From positions 1,054,001-1,118,000 of the forward strand of contig NZ_CP090096.1 in assembly GCF_021391675.1 (NCBI RefSeq): a DNA stretch of 64,000 bases, in the 5' to 3' direction. The DNA comes from Neorhizobium galegae (GTDB lineage: Bacteria > Pseudomonadota > Alphaproteobacteria > Rhizobiales > Rhizobiaceae). A model generated the notes under the pieces. That model saw nothing but the letters and a program-made list of their open reading frames with translations. It ran no database searches and had not been told where the DNA came from. Below, in pieces: positions 53,415-62,624 of this stretch. Numbering within the stretch: position 1 is the stretch's first letter; every line of letters starts with the position of its first letter. The position numbers and the translations under genes are program-made.

Positions 53415-54395
53415 TCACTTGCCCTTGAGGGCGTTGATGACCTTCGTCGTCTCGTCGAAGTGTTTGCCGAGGAAGGTCGTGAAGTCCGCATGGTTGAGCC
53501 AGGCGACGCCGAAGCCGCGTGCATCCATCCCCTTCTTGAACTTGTCGCCCTCCACGACTTTCTTGATCGAGCCTTCGATGCGCGAGACGAGCGCCGGATC
53601 CATCTTTGCCGGACCCCCGATGCCGCGCCAGGTCCCGCCCACATAGGGCTTGCCGAGCTGTTCCTTCACCGTCGGCACCTTCGTGTCGATCGCGACGCGT
53701 TCCTCGCTCATGACGGCCACGGTGCGCACGACGCCGGCCTGGGCAAGCGCGGTGGTCTCAGGGATGGAGCACAGGACGACATCAACGCCGCCGGCCGCCA
53801 GTTCCTGAAGCGCGGCCGAAGAGCCCGGGCCGGGGATGAGGTTGAGCTTGGTGACGTCGACGCCCTGATCGAGCAGCATGGCGACGAAGGGAATATCCCA
53901 GCTCGCATTGCAGGCTCCGCCGCAATGAATCTTGAGCTTCCCGGGATCCGCCTTGATCGAAGCGACCAGCTCCTTCATGTCCTTGAAGGGAGAGTCCTTT
54001 GCCACATGGATAGCCGAAGGGTCGGCGTTGAACTGGGCAATGGCCGTGAAGGTCTCGGGCGTAAAATTGGCCTGTCCAAGCAGTTTGAACTGGGCGATAG
54101 GAGAGAGCTGACCGAGCGTATAGCCGTCTTTCGCGGCATTCGAATAGGTCGTGTAGCCGACGATACCCGAGGCCTGAGCCTGGTTTACGATCGTGAACGG
54201 CTTACCGAGGGCAGCCTCGAGCTCTGCGCCGAGAAGGCGCATCGTGTAGTCGCTGCCGCCGCCAGCACCTGCGACCACGATCAGGGTGACGGGGCGCTCA
54301 GGCCATTCCGCCATGGCGCCGGATGCGGTCAGCGTGATGCCGGCGAGTGCGAGGCCGCCGGCAAAACGCGAAAATACTGTGGAACGAGTGGTCAT
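53415..54395 (-). CDS. tctC: TctC, periplasmic receptor of the tripartite tricarboxylate transporter
   Basis: 326 residues from the methionine at 54395, followed by a Sec leader (FAGGLALAGITLTASGAMA, cleavage at AMAEW). The mature start EWPERPVTLIVVAGAGGGSD is the family hallmark. It binds a carboxylate and delivers it to TctAB. The gene lies directly downstream of a DapA-family gene, and the neighbourhood suggests a sugar acid or keto acid. Confidence 0.88.
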   Translation of the reverse strand: MTTRSTVFSRFAGGLALAGITLTASGAMAEWPERPVTLIVVAGAGGGSDYTMRLLGAELEAALGKPFTIVNQAQASGIVGYTTYSNAAKDGYTLGQLSPIAQFKLLGQANFTPETFTAIAQFNADPSAIHVAKDSPFKDMKELVASIKADPGKLKIHCGGACNASWDIPFVAMLLDQGVDVTKLNLIPGPGSSAALQELAAGGVDVVLCSIPETTALAQAGVVRTVAVMSEERVAIDTKVPTVKEQLGKPYVGGTWRGIGGPAKMDPALVSRIEGSIKKVVEGDKFKKGMDARGFGVAWLNHADFTTFLGKHFDETTKVINALKGK

Positions 54396-54496
54396 GAATT
54401 CCTCCCTTTGAAAACTTGCGGGTGTCGTGCCGCGATAATTCTCCGACTGAAGTACCAGCGACATACCTCCATGCCGCCGGAACTGACCGATTGGCG

Positions 54497-55402
54497 CTAT
54501 GCCGCTATTTTGAACGGAACGTCGAGACCTGCGAAAGCGTCTGCGATGCGACGCTTGCGGGCTTCGTCAGGCATGCGCATGGGCGCACGCGGCAGAGCGA
54601 GCGGCACGCCCTGCAGCGACTGGGCATATTTGATGCAGGCCGGCAGATCGTCGCAGATCAGCGCGTTCCAGAAGGTCAGCAGCTTGCGATGCAGAGCCAG
54701 CGCCTCGACATGGTTGCCGGCCTGGACGAGATCCCACAGCTTGACGACGGCGGCAGGGGCCGCTGCCGGATTGGCCGCGATCGTGCCATGCGCGCCAAGC
54801 GCAAAACTCGGATACAGTAGCGCGTCGACTGCGGTGAACACCAGCTTGCCTTCCGGAACCTCCTGCAGGAGATCGGCCAGAAGCTTCAGGTCGCCATTGC
54901 TCTGCTTGACGCCGATGACGCCCGGCACGTCCTTCATGATGCGGATCAGGAGCGTGGGGCTCAGATAGCACCATGGCACGACGTTGTAGATCAAGACCGG
55001 CAGGCCGCTTTCGCCGGCGATCGCCTTGAAGTGGTCGACGATCGCGTCATCGGAGGGACGGAAGACGTAATGCGGCGGGGTCACCTGCAGTGCAACGGAA
55101 CCCGCTTTTGCCGCCATCTTGCAGCGATCGACCGCCTGGCGGGTGGAATTGATGATGACGCCGGCGATCAGCGGCGCCTTGCCGTTCAGGGTTTCCGCTG
55201 CGGTCTCGAGCAGTGCCTGCAACTCGGACATTTCCAGCGTATGGCCTTCGGCCGACGAACCGCCGACGCAGATGCCATGGACGCCGGCATCCAGCATGAA
55301 GCGAATCTGGGTCTTGAACGGATCGAAAATGATATCGCCATTGGCGTCGAAGGGGGTTGTGGTTGGCGGTATGATGCCAAAGAACTGCGGCGCTGCGACC
55401 AT
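54497..55402 (-). CDS. DapA-family lyase/dehydratase, copy 1
   Basis: 301 residues from ATG 55402 (MVAAPQFFGIIPPTTTPFDA), chosen because GGAGG lies 5 nt upstream; the ATG at 55414 would sit inside that ribosome site. The Schiff-base lysine is in GVIGVKQSNGD, the catalytic Tyr in LIYNVVPWCYLSP, and GVHGICVGGSSAEGHTLEM is the GSSGE-type loop. The family handles pyruvate-linked aldol reactions or keto-deoxy acid dehydration. It is placed just upstream of tctC and duplicated at 62625-63530. Confidence 0.9.
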   Translation of the reverse strand: MVAAPQFFGIIPPTTTPFDANGDIIFDPFKTQIRFMLDAGVHGICVGGSSAEGHTLEMSELQALLETAAETLNGKAPLIAGVIINSTRQAVDRCKMAAKAGSVALQVTPPHYVFRPSDDAIVDHFKAIAGESGLPVLIYNVVPWCYLSPTLLIRIMKDVPGVIGVKQSNGDLKLLADLLQEVPEGKLVFTAVDALLYPSFALGAHGTIAANPAAAPAAVVKLWDLVQAGNHVEALALHRKLLTFWNALICDDLPACIKYAQSLQGVPLALPRAPMRMPDEARKRRIADAFAGLDVPFKIAA

Positions 55403-55447
55403 CGCTTCCTCCATTATGCGAACATAATGTCTGAATAGTGGACATAC
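55403..55447 (-). promoter_or_regulatory. Inverted repeats upstream of DapA-family copy 1
   Basis: Two nested symmetries lie just before the start: ATTATG-CGAA-CATAAT (near 55413-55428) and ATGTC-N9-GACAT (near 55427-55445). The same sequence precedes copy 2 (63531-63575). With an IclR gene 215 nt away they are candidate IclR sites giving both transporter units the same control. Confidence 0.5.
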
Positions 55448-55661
55448 TTCGAGGCGTCAAGGACAAAACGAACGGATGGTAGCTCTTTGATGAACCGGCC
55501 TGAAAACGAGACATGATCGACCGACGATGCGCGGGTGAGCGCGCCGAATGACATTGGTACACCGAATAAATTCAACGTTTTTGGCGCGGGATTCTGACTC
55601 AGCTACAGCGGCACAGCGCCCGCTTCATCCGACGAAGCCTTTTATCCGACCCACCCAGGCC

Positions 55662-56471
55662 TCAATCGCCGTTTCGCTCATATCCCAGGCGACGCGAAAT
55701 CTTCTCCGCCTGCGCAACGACCAGACTGCCGTATTCCGGGATGGTCTGGTCAGTGAAATTCTCTTTTTTGCCGGTTACGCTAATCGCCGCGAAGACCCTG
55801 CCGCTGGCATTGCGGATCGGCGCGGCGACACAGCGGCGCCAGTCCTCGTATTCGGCGTCATCGACCGAATATCCTCGCTCCCGGATCGCCGCCAGATCCT
55901 CCATCAGCTGCTTGCCCGTTGTGATCGTCTTGGGCGTCAGTGCGGTGAAGCCGTGGGAAATGATGCGGTCAATGACCGATTGCGGCTGAAAGGCAAGTGC
56001 GGCCTTGCCGGTGGCACTACAATATGCAGCAGCGCTTTCCAGTGTGACCACGCGGTTCATCTGGCCGACCTTCGAATCCGCCCTCTCCACCATCACGATT
56101 TCGAAGCCGTCGAAGACGCCGAGATGGACCGACTGACCGGTCTTGTTGACGAGTGTTGTAATGCTCTCGCTTGCTTCGCGCTGGACATCCATGTTTGCCA
56201 GAACGGTATTGCCCAGCTCGAAAAGCTTGAGGCCGAGGCGATATTTTTCGCGGTCACGATCTTGGTCGATCAGGCCGAGTGCACGCAGTGACCCGACGAT
56301 GCGATGCACGGTGGTGCGCGGCAGCTTGGTGCGCTTGGCTATCTCCAGAACCGAAAGCGAGCGGTCGTCACGCGAAAAACAGTCTAGAACGGCGAGCATC
56401 TTCGAAAAGGATAGCATCTGGCTGGAGTTACGTTCGCTCTCCACTTCAAAATTATCGATTTGCTTTGACAT
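55662..56471 (-). CDS. IclR-family transcriptional regulator
   Basis: 269 residues. The winged HTH reads LSVLEIAKRTKLPRTTVHRI then VGSLRALGLIDQDRDREKY, followed by the effector domain (YCSATGKAALAFQPQSVIDR, YSVDDAEYEDWRRCVAAPI, ISVTGKKENFTDQ). It lies between the dha genes and the DapA/tct genes on the same strand, and probably controls the two inverted-repeat promoters. It is not closely similar to the IclR at 41313. Confidence 0.9.
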   Translation of the reverse strand: MSKQIDNFEVESERNSSQMLSFSKMLAVLDCFSRDDRSLSVLEIAKRTKLPRTTVHRIVGSLRALGLIDQDRDREKYRLGLKLFELGNTVLANMDVQREASESITTLVNKTGQSVHLGVFDGFEIVMVERADSKVGQMNRVVTLESAAAYCSATGKAALAFQPQSVIDRIISHGFTALTPKTITTGKQLMEDLAAIRERGYSVDDAEYEDWRRCVAAPIRNASGRVFAAISVTGKKENFTDQTIPEYGSLVVAQAEKISRRLGYERNGD

Positions 56472-56560
56472 TCCCGCTCCTGATCAACATCGCCTTGAAA
56501 CCCTCGGTTACCATGGTTTGTCGGTGGTTGAAACGTTACCGGGCGTGGCTTGACACCCGG

Positions 56561-57166
56561 TTACGTCACTGCTTCGCAGAGTTTGGCGAAGGCGAGCATG
56601 CCCGGATCATCGAGACCGATCGTCTGGTCGGCGAACATGCGGGCGCGGCCGATCTTGTTCGGCCTGCCGCGAAATTCTGTCAGGACGTCCGCAGTCGCCT
56701 TGACCGCTCTAACCTTTGCTTCTGCGGGATCGCTGACCCCCTCCAGCGCCTGCGCGACAGCGTCGATCGCATCGAGTACCGTCTTGTCGCCAAGGTTCGC
56801 CCCGCCCCGCACCATCATGGCGTCCCGCGCCAGCTCCAGCAACCGGCCCAGTTCCGCGACGGGCACGGCCGGTTTGCCCTTGGTTTCCTTGGCGAAGGTC
56901 ATCAATGCCGTCGCAAACAATGTGCCGAGGCTGGAGCCGGTCGCCGTCGCAGCCGCCCGCGCATAGGCCGAGAAACACGCGCCGACATCGTCCTGCGAAG
57001 CGATCGTGGCCCCATCGATCGCGTTGATGACGCGCGCAAGCATGCCGCCGGTATCGCCGTCGCCAAGCTTGGCGTCGGCATCGTTCAGTTCCTGCTCGAG
57101 GTGGACCATGGCAGCCGCGCCCTTCGAGGCAACGGCCTTGACGTCCGATACGCTGAAATCGCTCAT
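56561..57166 (-). CDS. dhaL: DhaL-like ADP-binding subunit of dihydroxyacetone-type kinase
   Basis: 201 residues from the methionine at 57166 (MSDFSVSDVKAV). The Mg-ATP-binding aspartates are in LNDADAKLGDGDTGGML, and SSLGTLFATALM and RGGANLGDKTVLDAIDAVA are the other family blocks. It works with DhaK, whose stop codon overlaps its start. The donor may be ATP (long DhaL lineages) or PEP through DhaM; no dhaM lies nearby, so ATP is likelier. Confidence 0.9.
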   Translation of the reverse strand: MSDFSVSDVKAVASKGAAAMVHLEQELNDADAKLGDGDTGGMLARVINAIDGATIASQDDVGACFSAYARAAATATGSSLGTLFATALMTFAKETKGKPAVPVAELGRLLELARDAMMVRGGANLGDKTVLDAIDAVAQALEGVSDPAEAKVRAVKATADVLTEFRGRPNKIGRARMFADQTIGLDDPGMLAFAKLCEAVT

Positions 57167-58158
57167 CCGACCCTCCAGAACGGGCAATTGGCAGGGGCCG
57201 CAAGCATCGATTTAAGCTCCTCGTCGAGGAAGCAGAGGCTGATCGAGGCTCCCGCCATTTCCATAGAGGTCACGTAATTGCCGACAAGCGGCTGCACGAT
57301 AGAGAACCCGGCGGTCGAAAGCTTCTGCGACGCGTGGCGGAAGAGGATGAAAAGCTCCTCCAGCGGCGTCGCGCCCAGTCCGTTGACCAGGATCGACACC
57401 TCTGAACCAGCGCCGTTCGGCGTTTCGGCGAGAAGCCGCTCCAGCATCTCGCCGGCGATCTCGTCTGCAGAGCGCAGCTTGTTGCGCCAGATTCCGGGCT
57501 CTCCGTGGATGCCCATGCCCATCTCGATCTCGTCCTCGCCGAGCGTGAACGTTGGCTTGGCCGACCCCGGCACCTGGCAGGGCGCTAGCGCCACACCGAT
57601 CGTACGGGTCGCGGCAACCGCCTTCGCGGCAGCCGCCGTCACTTCGTCGAGATCGGCGCCGGTCTCGGCCTTGGCACCGGCGATCTTGTAGGCATAAACG
57701 ATGCCGGCCACGCCGCGGCGCTTGGCGCTTTCCTCCGGCGAGGCACTGGCGATGTCATCGGTGCCGAGCACCGTCGTCGTGCGGATCTCATCCTCCAGCA
57801 TTTCGCCGGCCATGTCGAAATTCATCCGGTCGCCGCCGTAGTTGCCGTAAAGGCGAAGGACGCCGCGGTCGCCGTCGGCGAGTTTGATCGCATCCATGCA
57901 TGAGCCGACGTTCGGCCCTTCGAAAACATTGCCGATCGAGCAGGTGTCGAGAAGGCCCTTGCCGACATAGCCTGTGAAGAGTGGCAGATGGCCAGAACCA
58001 CCGCCGGACGCGACACCGACCTTGCCCTTGCGGGCGCCTTCCGCCCGCCGGACAACTCGGCCGTTCTCGCCATCGCGAACGATCGAGGGGTTGGCCATGG
58101 TCAGGCCGTCCAGTGCCTGGTCGACGAAATCGCCGGGGGCATTCATCAGTTTCTTCAT
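57163..58158 (-). CDS. dhaK: DhaK-like substrate-binding kinase subunit
   Basis: 331 residues, standard for DhaK. ASGGGSGHLPLFTGYVGKGLLD binds the substrate, YGNYGGDRMNFDMA is conserved, and His218 in GMGIHGEPG is the histidine that forms a hemiaminal with the keto group. The family phosphorylates dihydroxyacetone, erythrulose and related short ketoses. Gene order here (oxidase, DhaK, DhaL, lyase, transporters) suggests a four- to six-carbon acid is split or oxidised to a short ketose that is then phosphorylated. Confidence 0.9.
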   Translation of the reverse strand: MKKLMNAPGDFVDQALDGLTMANPSIVRDGENGRVVRRAEGARKGKVGVASGGGSGHLPLFTGYVGKGLLDTCSIGNVFEGPNVGSCMDAIKLADGDRGVLRLYGNYGGDRMNFDMAGEMLEDEIRTTTVLGTDDIASASPEESAKRRGVAGIVYAYKIAGAKAETGADLDEVTAAAAKAVAATRTIGVALAPCQVPGSAKPTFTLGEDEIEMGMGIHGEPGIWRNKLRSADEIAGEMLERLLAETPNGAGSEVSILVNGLGATPLEELFILFRHASQKLSTAGFSIVQPLVGNYVTSMEMAGASISLCFLDEELKSMLAAPANCPFWRVG

Positions 58159-58159
58159 G

Positions 58160-59575
58160 TCAGTGCTCTCCCATGCCCGAAGGTAACATCTTGCCGGGAT
58201 TCATGATCCCATTAGGGTCGAGTGCGGCCTTGATCGTGCGCATCACGTCGAGCGCATCGCCATGCTCCGTTTCCATGTAACGCATCTTGCCGATGCCAAT
58301 CCCGTGCTCGCCGGTGCAGGTGCCACCGAACTCGATGGCGCGCAGGCTCACGCGGCTTGCAAGCGCCTCGGCCTTCTTCCGCTCCTCGGGTCTGTCGGGA
58401 TCGAAAAGGATCGCCAGATGAAAATTGCCGTCGCCGACATGGCCGACGAGCGGCGCCACCATGCCGCTTTCCGCGATGTCCTTCCGGGTCGCCTCGATAC
58501 AGGCGGCGAGTTCCGAGATCGGCACGCAGGCATCGGTGCCGATTAGCTTGTAGCCTGGGATCAACGCCACATTGGCGAAATAAGCATTGTGCCTTGCGGT
58601 CCAGAGGCGCGAACGCTCCTCCGGCCTGTTGGCGAACTGGAAGCCGCTGCCGCCGAAATCGGAGGCGAGCGACTGCATGGTTTCCGTCTGCTCGGCCACC
58701 ACTGCCGGCGTTCCATGAAACTCGAAGAACAGCGTCGGCAGTTCCTGGAATTCGTCGAGCTTGGAATAACGGATACAGGCGCGCATCTGCATCTGGTCGG
58801 CAAGCTCGATGCGCGCGACGGAGATGCCGATCTGCAGCGCGGCGATGACGGTGCCGACCGCGCTCTCCATATCCGGAAACTGGCAGACCGCCGAGGCGAT
58901 CGTTTCCGGAATGCCGCTCAGCTTCAGCGCGATCTCGGTGATGACGCCGAGCGTGCCTTCGCTACCAACATAAAGGCGGGTGAGGTCGAGCCCGGCGGAG
59001 GATTTGCGTGCACGGCCGCCGGTGCGGATGATGCGCCCCTCCGGTGTGACCACCGTCAGGCCAAGCGTCACCTCGCGCATGGTTCCGTAGCGGACTGCGT
59101 TGGTGCCGGATGCTCGCGTCGCAGCCATTCCGCCGAGCGTTGCATGGGCGCCGGGATCCACGGGGAAGAACAGTCCGCTCGAGCGCAGTTCGGTGTTGAG
59201 TTGTTCCTTCGTCACGCCGGCCTCGACGCGGCAATCCATGCTCTCCGCATTGATCTCGATGATCCTCGTCATTCCGGAAAGGTCGAGGGCCACGCCGCCA
59301 TAAAGCGGTACGACGTGGCCCTCCAGGGAGGATCCGGCTCCGAATGGGATGAGAGGCGTGCGGGTCTCGTTGCAGATCGCCGCGATCGCTGAAACCTCTT
59401 CGGTCGTCTCGGCGAACGCGACGGCATCCGGCATGGCGCTGTCGGGCAGGCCCTCGCCGTGGCCGTGCTGTTCACGCACGACCCGCGAATTGACGATCCG
59501 ATCGCCCAGGAGGGCGACCAGCCTGGGCAGGGCGATGGCGTCGAAATCGGACGAAGATTGGATCAACGGCTGCAT
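58160..59575 (-). CDS. FAD-linked oxidase (D-lactate/glycolate dehydrogenase, GlcD-like)
   Basis: 471 residues of the VAO/PCMH flavoprotein family. PFGAGSSLEGHVVPLYGGVA is the FAD pyrophosphate loop, TLGGMAATRASGTNAVRYGT the second binding block, and CTGEHGIGIGKMRYM the C-terminal catalytic signature. Such enzymes oxidise 2-hydroxy acids to keto acids and donate electrons to cytochrome or quinone. Its stop lies 1 nt before the dhaK start. Confidence 0.9.
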   Translation of the reverse strand: MQPLIQSSSDFDAIALPRLVALLGDRIVNSRVVREQHGHGEGLPDSAMPDAVAFAETTEEVSAIAAICNETRTPLIPFGAGSSLEGHVVPLYGGVALDLSGMTRIIEINAESMDCRVEAGVTKEQLNTELRSSGLFFPVDPGAHATLGGMAATRASGTNAVRYGTMREVTLGLTVVTPEGRIIRTGGRARKSSAGLDLTRLYVGSEGTLGVITEIALKLSGIPETIASAVCQFPDMESAVGTVIAALQIGISVARIELADQMQMRACIRYSKLDEFQELPTLFFEFHGTPAVVAEQTETMQSLASDFGGSGFQFANRPEERSRLWTARHNAYFANVALIPGYKLIGTDACVPISELAACIEATRKDIAESGMVAPLVGHVGDGNFHLAILFDPDRPEERKKAEALASRVSLRAIEFGGTCTGEHGIGIGKMRYMETEHGDALDVMRTIKAALDPNGIMNPGKMLPSGMGEH

Positions 59576-59584
59576 GACATCACC

Positions 59585-60862
59585 TCAGCGCAGGTATTGG
59601 AGCGGCACGGTCACGAGCTCCGGGAAAAGAACCAGCAGGAACAGCACGAGGATTTCGGCGATCAGGAACGGCGTCACCCCGCGTATGACCGACCCGAGCG
59701 GAACTTTCGCGACACCCGCCGCAACGTTCAAAACCGTACCGACCGGCGGCGTGATCAAGCCGATGGCGTTGTTCATGATGAACAGCACGCCGAAATAGAC
59801 CGGATCGATGCCCGCCATCTTGATGACCGGCACGAGCACCGGTGTGAGAATGAGGATCGTCGGCACGAAGTCCAGCGCGGTTCCGATGATCACCACGAGA
59901 ACCATGATGACGAACATCAACAGCATCTTGTTGTCCATGAAGGGCTCCAGAAGACTGCCGACTTCCGCCGGCACGTTGGCGATCGTGATCAGCCAGGCCG
60001 AGACCACGGCGGTCGCCGCGAGGAACATCACCACCGACGTCGTTTTCGCGGCCGACAGGAACACGTGGTACAACTGGCTGATCTTCAGCTCGCGATACAC
60101 GAACATGCCGACGATCAGGGCATAGACTGCGGCGACGACCGCCGCTTCCGTCGGCGTGAAGACACCCAGTTTCAGGCCGCCGATGATGACGACAGGCAGA
60201 AGGAAGGCCCAGACGCCATCGACAATGGTCTTCCGGCGCTGCGCCCAGCTCGCTTTCGGAGTGGTGACAACCTTGTCGCGGCGCGCAACCAGCCACCATG
60301 TCGTCATCAGGGCAATGCCCATCAGTATCCCGGGCACGATCCCGGCAAGGAAAAGCTGGCGGATGGAAACATTGCCGGACACGCCGTAAAGCACCAGGCC
60401 GATCGACGGCGGAATGACCGGCGCGATGACGCCACCGGCCGAGATCAGGCCTGCAGAGCGGGGAATGTTGTAATTCGCCTTGCGCATCATCGGAATGAGC
60501 AGCGCCGCAATCGCGGCAGTATCGGCCACGGCCGAGCCCGAAAGCGACGCCATGATGACCGATGCGATGATGGCGACATAACCAAGGCCGCCGCGCCAAT
60601 GACCGACCCAGGCCATGGCCGCTTCGACAATGCGCCGCGACAGGCCGCCGGCATTCATCAGCTCGCCGGCAAGCATGAAGAAGGGCACAGCCATCAACGG
60701 AAAGCTGTCGGCGCCGGTGAATAGGTTCTGGGCGATGATCTGGGCATCGAAATTGTTGAGATAGACCATCAACGTGATGCCGGTAACCAACAGGGCGAAT
60801 GCGATCGGCAGCCCGATCGCCATGGACCCGAGCAGGGCAGATACGAAAACGACGACGGTCAT
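59585..60862 (-). CDS. dctM: TRAP transporter large permease (DctM)
   Basis: 425 residues with about 12 membrane segments. LMAVPFFMLAGELMNAGGLS, SGSAVADTAAIAALLIPMM, AGGVIAPVIPPSIGLVLYG and MNNAIGLITPPVGTVLNVAAG are the family blocks, including the two clamshell sodium-binding regions. It imports a carboxylate with DctQ and DctP. Its start overlaps the dctQ stop. Confidence 0.92.
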   Translation of the reverse strand: MTVVVFVSALLGSMAIGLPIAFALLVTGITLMVYLNNFDAQIIAQNLFTGADSFPLMAVPFFMLAGELMNAGGLSRRIVEAAMAWVGHWRGGLGYVAIIASVIMASLSGSAVADTAAIAALLIPMMRKANYNIPRSAGLISAGGVIAPVIPPSIGLVLYGVSGNVSIRQLFLAGIVPGILMGIALMTTWWLVARRDKVVTTPKASWAQRRKTIVDGVWAFLLPVVIIGGLKLGVFTPTEAAVVAAVYALIVGMFVYRELKISQLYHVFLSAAKTTSVVMFLAATAVVSAWLITIANVPAEVGSLLEPFMDNKMLLMFVIMVLVVIIGTALDFVPTILILTPVLVPVIKMAGIDPVYFGVLFIMNNAIGLITPPVGTVLNVAAGVAKVPLGSVIRGVTPFLIAEILVLFLLVLFPELVTVPLQYLR

Positions 60863-61425
60863 GAATTCTTCTCTTCGGATTTCGTGACGGTCCTGAGCGG
60901 TTTGGGTTCGATCGCCAGCGCCTCTTCCGCATCGACGGCCGAGAACAGGTCGTCATTGGCGAACCGGCCTCTCGCGAACTGGTAGAGGCGGGCCACCGTC
61001 AGGGCGATGATGCCGATGCTGAGCACGTAGGCGGAGGCATAGACGTATTCCATCGGAATACCCATGACCGGCGAATAGTTCTGCATGTTGATCGAGTGGC
61101 CGCGGACCGTGCCGAGGAAGATCAGCGAGCAGCTCCAGATAATCAGCAGCGAGCAAAGGACGAAGCAGATCTTCCTGCCCATCGGCGGTAGGGCGCTGAC
61201 AAGAAAGTCAGCTCCGAGATGCGCCCTGTCCCGCATGCCAACGACCGTGCCCAGGAAGGCCAGCCAGATGAAGGCGAAACGGGAGAGCTCTTCGGAAACA
61301 GTCAGGCCGGAATTGAAGCCGTACCGCAGAACGACATTACCGAATACCATGACGACCATGCATGCCAGCAGGGCGACAAGAATGATTTCAAACAGGCGGA
61401 AAAGCCAGTCGACATAGCGCATCAA
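60859..61425 (-). CDS. dctQ: TRAP transporter small permease (DctQ)
   Basis: 188 residues with four membrane helices and the DctQ pattern EELSRFAFIWLAFLGTVVGM and RDRAHLGADFLVSALP. The hydrophilic tail (about 150-188) is longer than in many members. It pairs with DctM. Confidence 0.9.
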   Translation of the reverse strand: MMRYVDWLFRLFEIILVALLACMVVMVFGNVVLRYGFNSGLTVSEELSRFAFIWLAFLGTVVGMRDRAHLGADFLVSALPPMGRKICFVLCSLLIIWSCSLIFLGTVRGHSINMQNYSPVMGIPMEYVYASAYVLSIGIIALTVARLYQFARGRFANDDLFSAVDAEEALAIEPKPLRTVTKSEEKNS

Positions 61426-61476
61426 GTTGATCTCCCGGATGTGGAGCCAGAGAGGTACCCTGGCTCCTCAGTGCCA

Positions 61477-62484
61477 TCATTTGCCGGTTCGCGATGCTTC
61501 GATCGCTTTAATGTAGCGGTCAGCGAAATCCTTGCCGGCCAGCTCCGAATGCTTGGCGATAACCGGCTTCATCTGCTCGGCCATACGAGCAAGTTCGACA
61601 TCCTCGACCTTGTTGGCTTTCATGCCGCCCTCCTCGATCGTTTTCAGGAGGCCTGCTTCCATTTCGGCGAACTGCTTCCGCTTCCACTCGACAGCGTCCT
61701 TGCCGGCGGCGACCACGAGCTTCTGATCTTCCGGCGACATTGCATCATAGGTCTTGCGGCTCATGATGATGACTTCCGAATTGACGGAGTGACCGGTCAT
61801 GCTGACAAACTTCTGCACTTCGTACACACGCATGGCGCTGATCTGGGCCAACGGCGCTTCCTGCGCATCAACCGTGCCCGTTTCTAAAGCCGCATAAACT
61901 TCGGAAACCGGCATTGGCGTCGGGTTGGCGCCGAGTGCCGCGAACATGTCGATATACATCGCGTTCGGGATAACCCGCACCTTCAACCCCTTGAAATTTT
62001 CCCACTTCTGGATCGGCTGCTTGTTGTTTGTCGCCTGACGGAAGCCGTTATGGGAGAAGCCAAGCGCGACCCAGCCCTTTTCGTAGAGTTTCCCAGCCAA
62101 CTCCTTCCCCATGTCCCCGCCTAACACGCTGTAAAACTCACCAGAATTGCGGTAGATGAACGGGAATTCAACGACTGCCATCTCCTTGACTTGTGCAGCA
62201 AGGCCTGCGGCGTTGGCGGTCGAGATATCCTGGGTGCCGGATTGCACTTGCTGCTGCATCTGCCCGTCGTTGCCGAGGGTACCGTCCGTATAGACGTTGA
62301 TGTTCAGCTTGCCGGCACTCCTTTCCTTCACGAGATCGGAAAGCTTCTTGAGGACCATCGCCGATGGATGGTTCGCAGCCATGCTGGTGCCGGCCCTGAG
62401 ATCTGCCGAAAGAGCCGTGCCCGCCATGGCGGTGACAATAATCGCAACGGATGCGACGAATTTAAGATTACGCAGATGAAGCAT
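61477..62484 (-). CDS. dctP: TRAP transporter solute-binding protein (DctP)
   Basis: 335 residues from ATG 62484; the frame reaches 62592 but a Sec leader starts at this methionine (LRNLKFVASVAIIVTAMAG, cleavage near LSADL). Receptor blocks: LGNDGQMQQQVQSGTQDIS, FKGLKVRVIPNAMYIDMFAA, the conserved Arg that binds the substrate carboxylate, and VYAALETGTVDAQEAPL. It lies just downstream of DapA-family copy 2. Confidence 0.9.
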   Translation of the reverse strand: MLHLRNLKFVASVAIIVTAMAGTALSADLRAGTSMAANHPSAMVLKKLSDLVKERSAGKLNINVYTDGTLGNDGQMQQQVQSGTQDISTANAAGLAAQVKEMAVVEFPFIYRNSGEFYSVLGGDMGKELAGKLYEKGWVALGFSHNGFRQATNNKQPIQKWENFKGLKVRVIPNAMYIDMFAALGANPTPMPVSEVYAALETGTVDAQEAPLAQISAMRVYEVQKFVSMTGHSVNSEVIIMSRKTYDAMSPEDQKLVVAAGKDAVEWKRKQFAEMEAGLLKTIEEGGMKANKVEDVELARMAEQMKPVIAKHSELAGKDFADRYIKAIEASRTGK

Positions 62485-62624
62485 TGTTTCCCTCCCAGAA
62501 ACGTAGATTGAGCCAGTTGCAAAATATCTGTCGCCCCACACAAAATGGGGTGTCGTGCCGCGATAATTCTCCGACTGAAGTACCAGCGGCATACCTCCAT
62601 GCCGCCGGTACCGACCGATTGGCG

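Larger units (their letters stand above)
54420..55447 (-). repeat. 1.03-kb direct repeat, copy 1 (DapA-family gene plus promoter)
   Basis: This stretch recurs at 62548-63575 at a constant offset of 8128 bases with no indels. Only about ten mismatches were noted by eye (roughly 99% identity). It covers the whole DapA-family gene, about 33 nt of shared upstream sequence and about 75 nt downstream of the stop. Both copies have the same orientation. Confidence 0.92.

Noticed and set aside
59459..60724. A 421-codon plus-strand frame rich in Asp, His and Arg opposite dctM
   Set aside because: The composition is typical of the antisense of a hydrophobic membrane gene; dctM is unambiguous.
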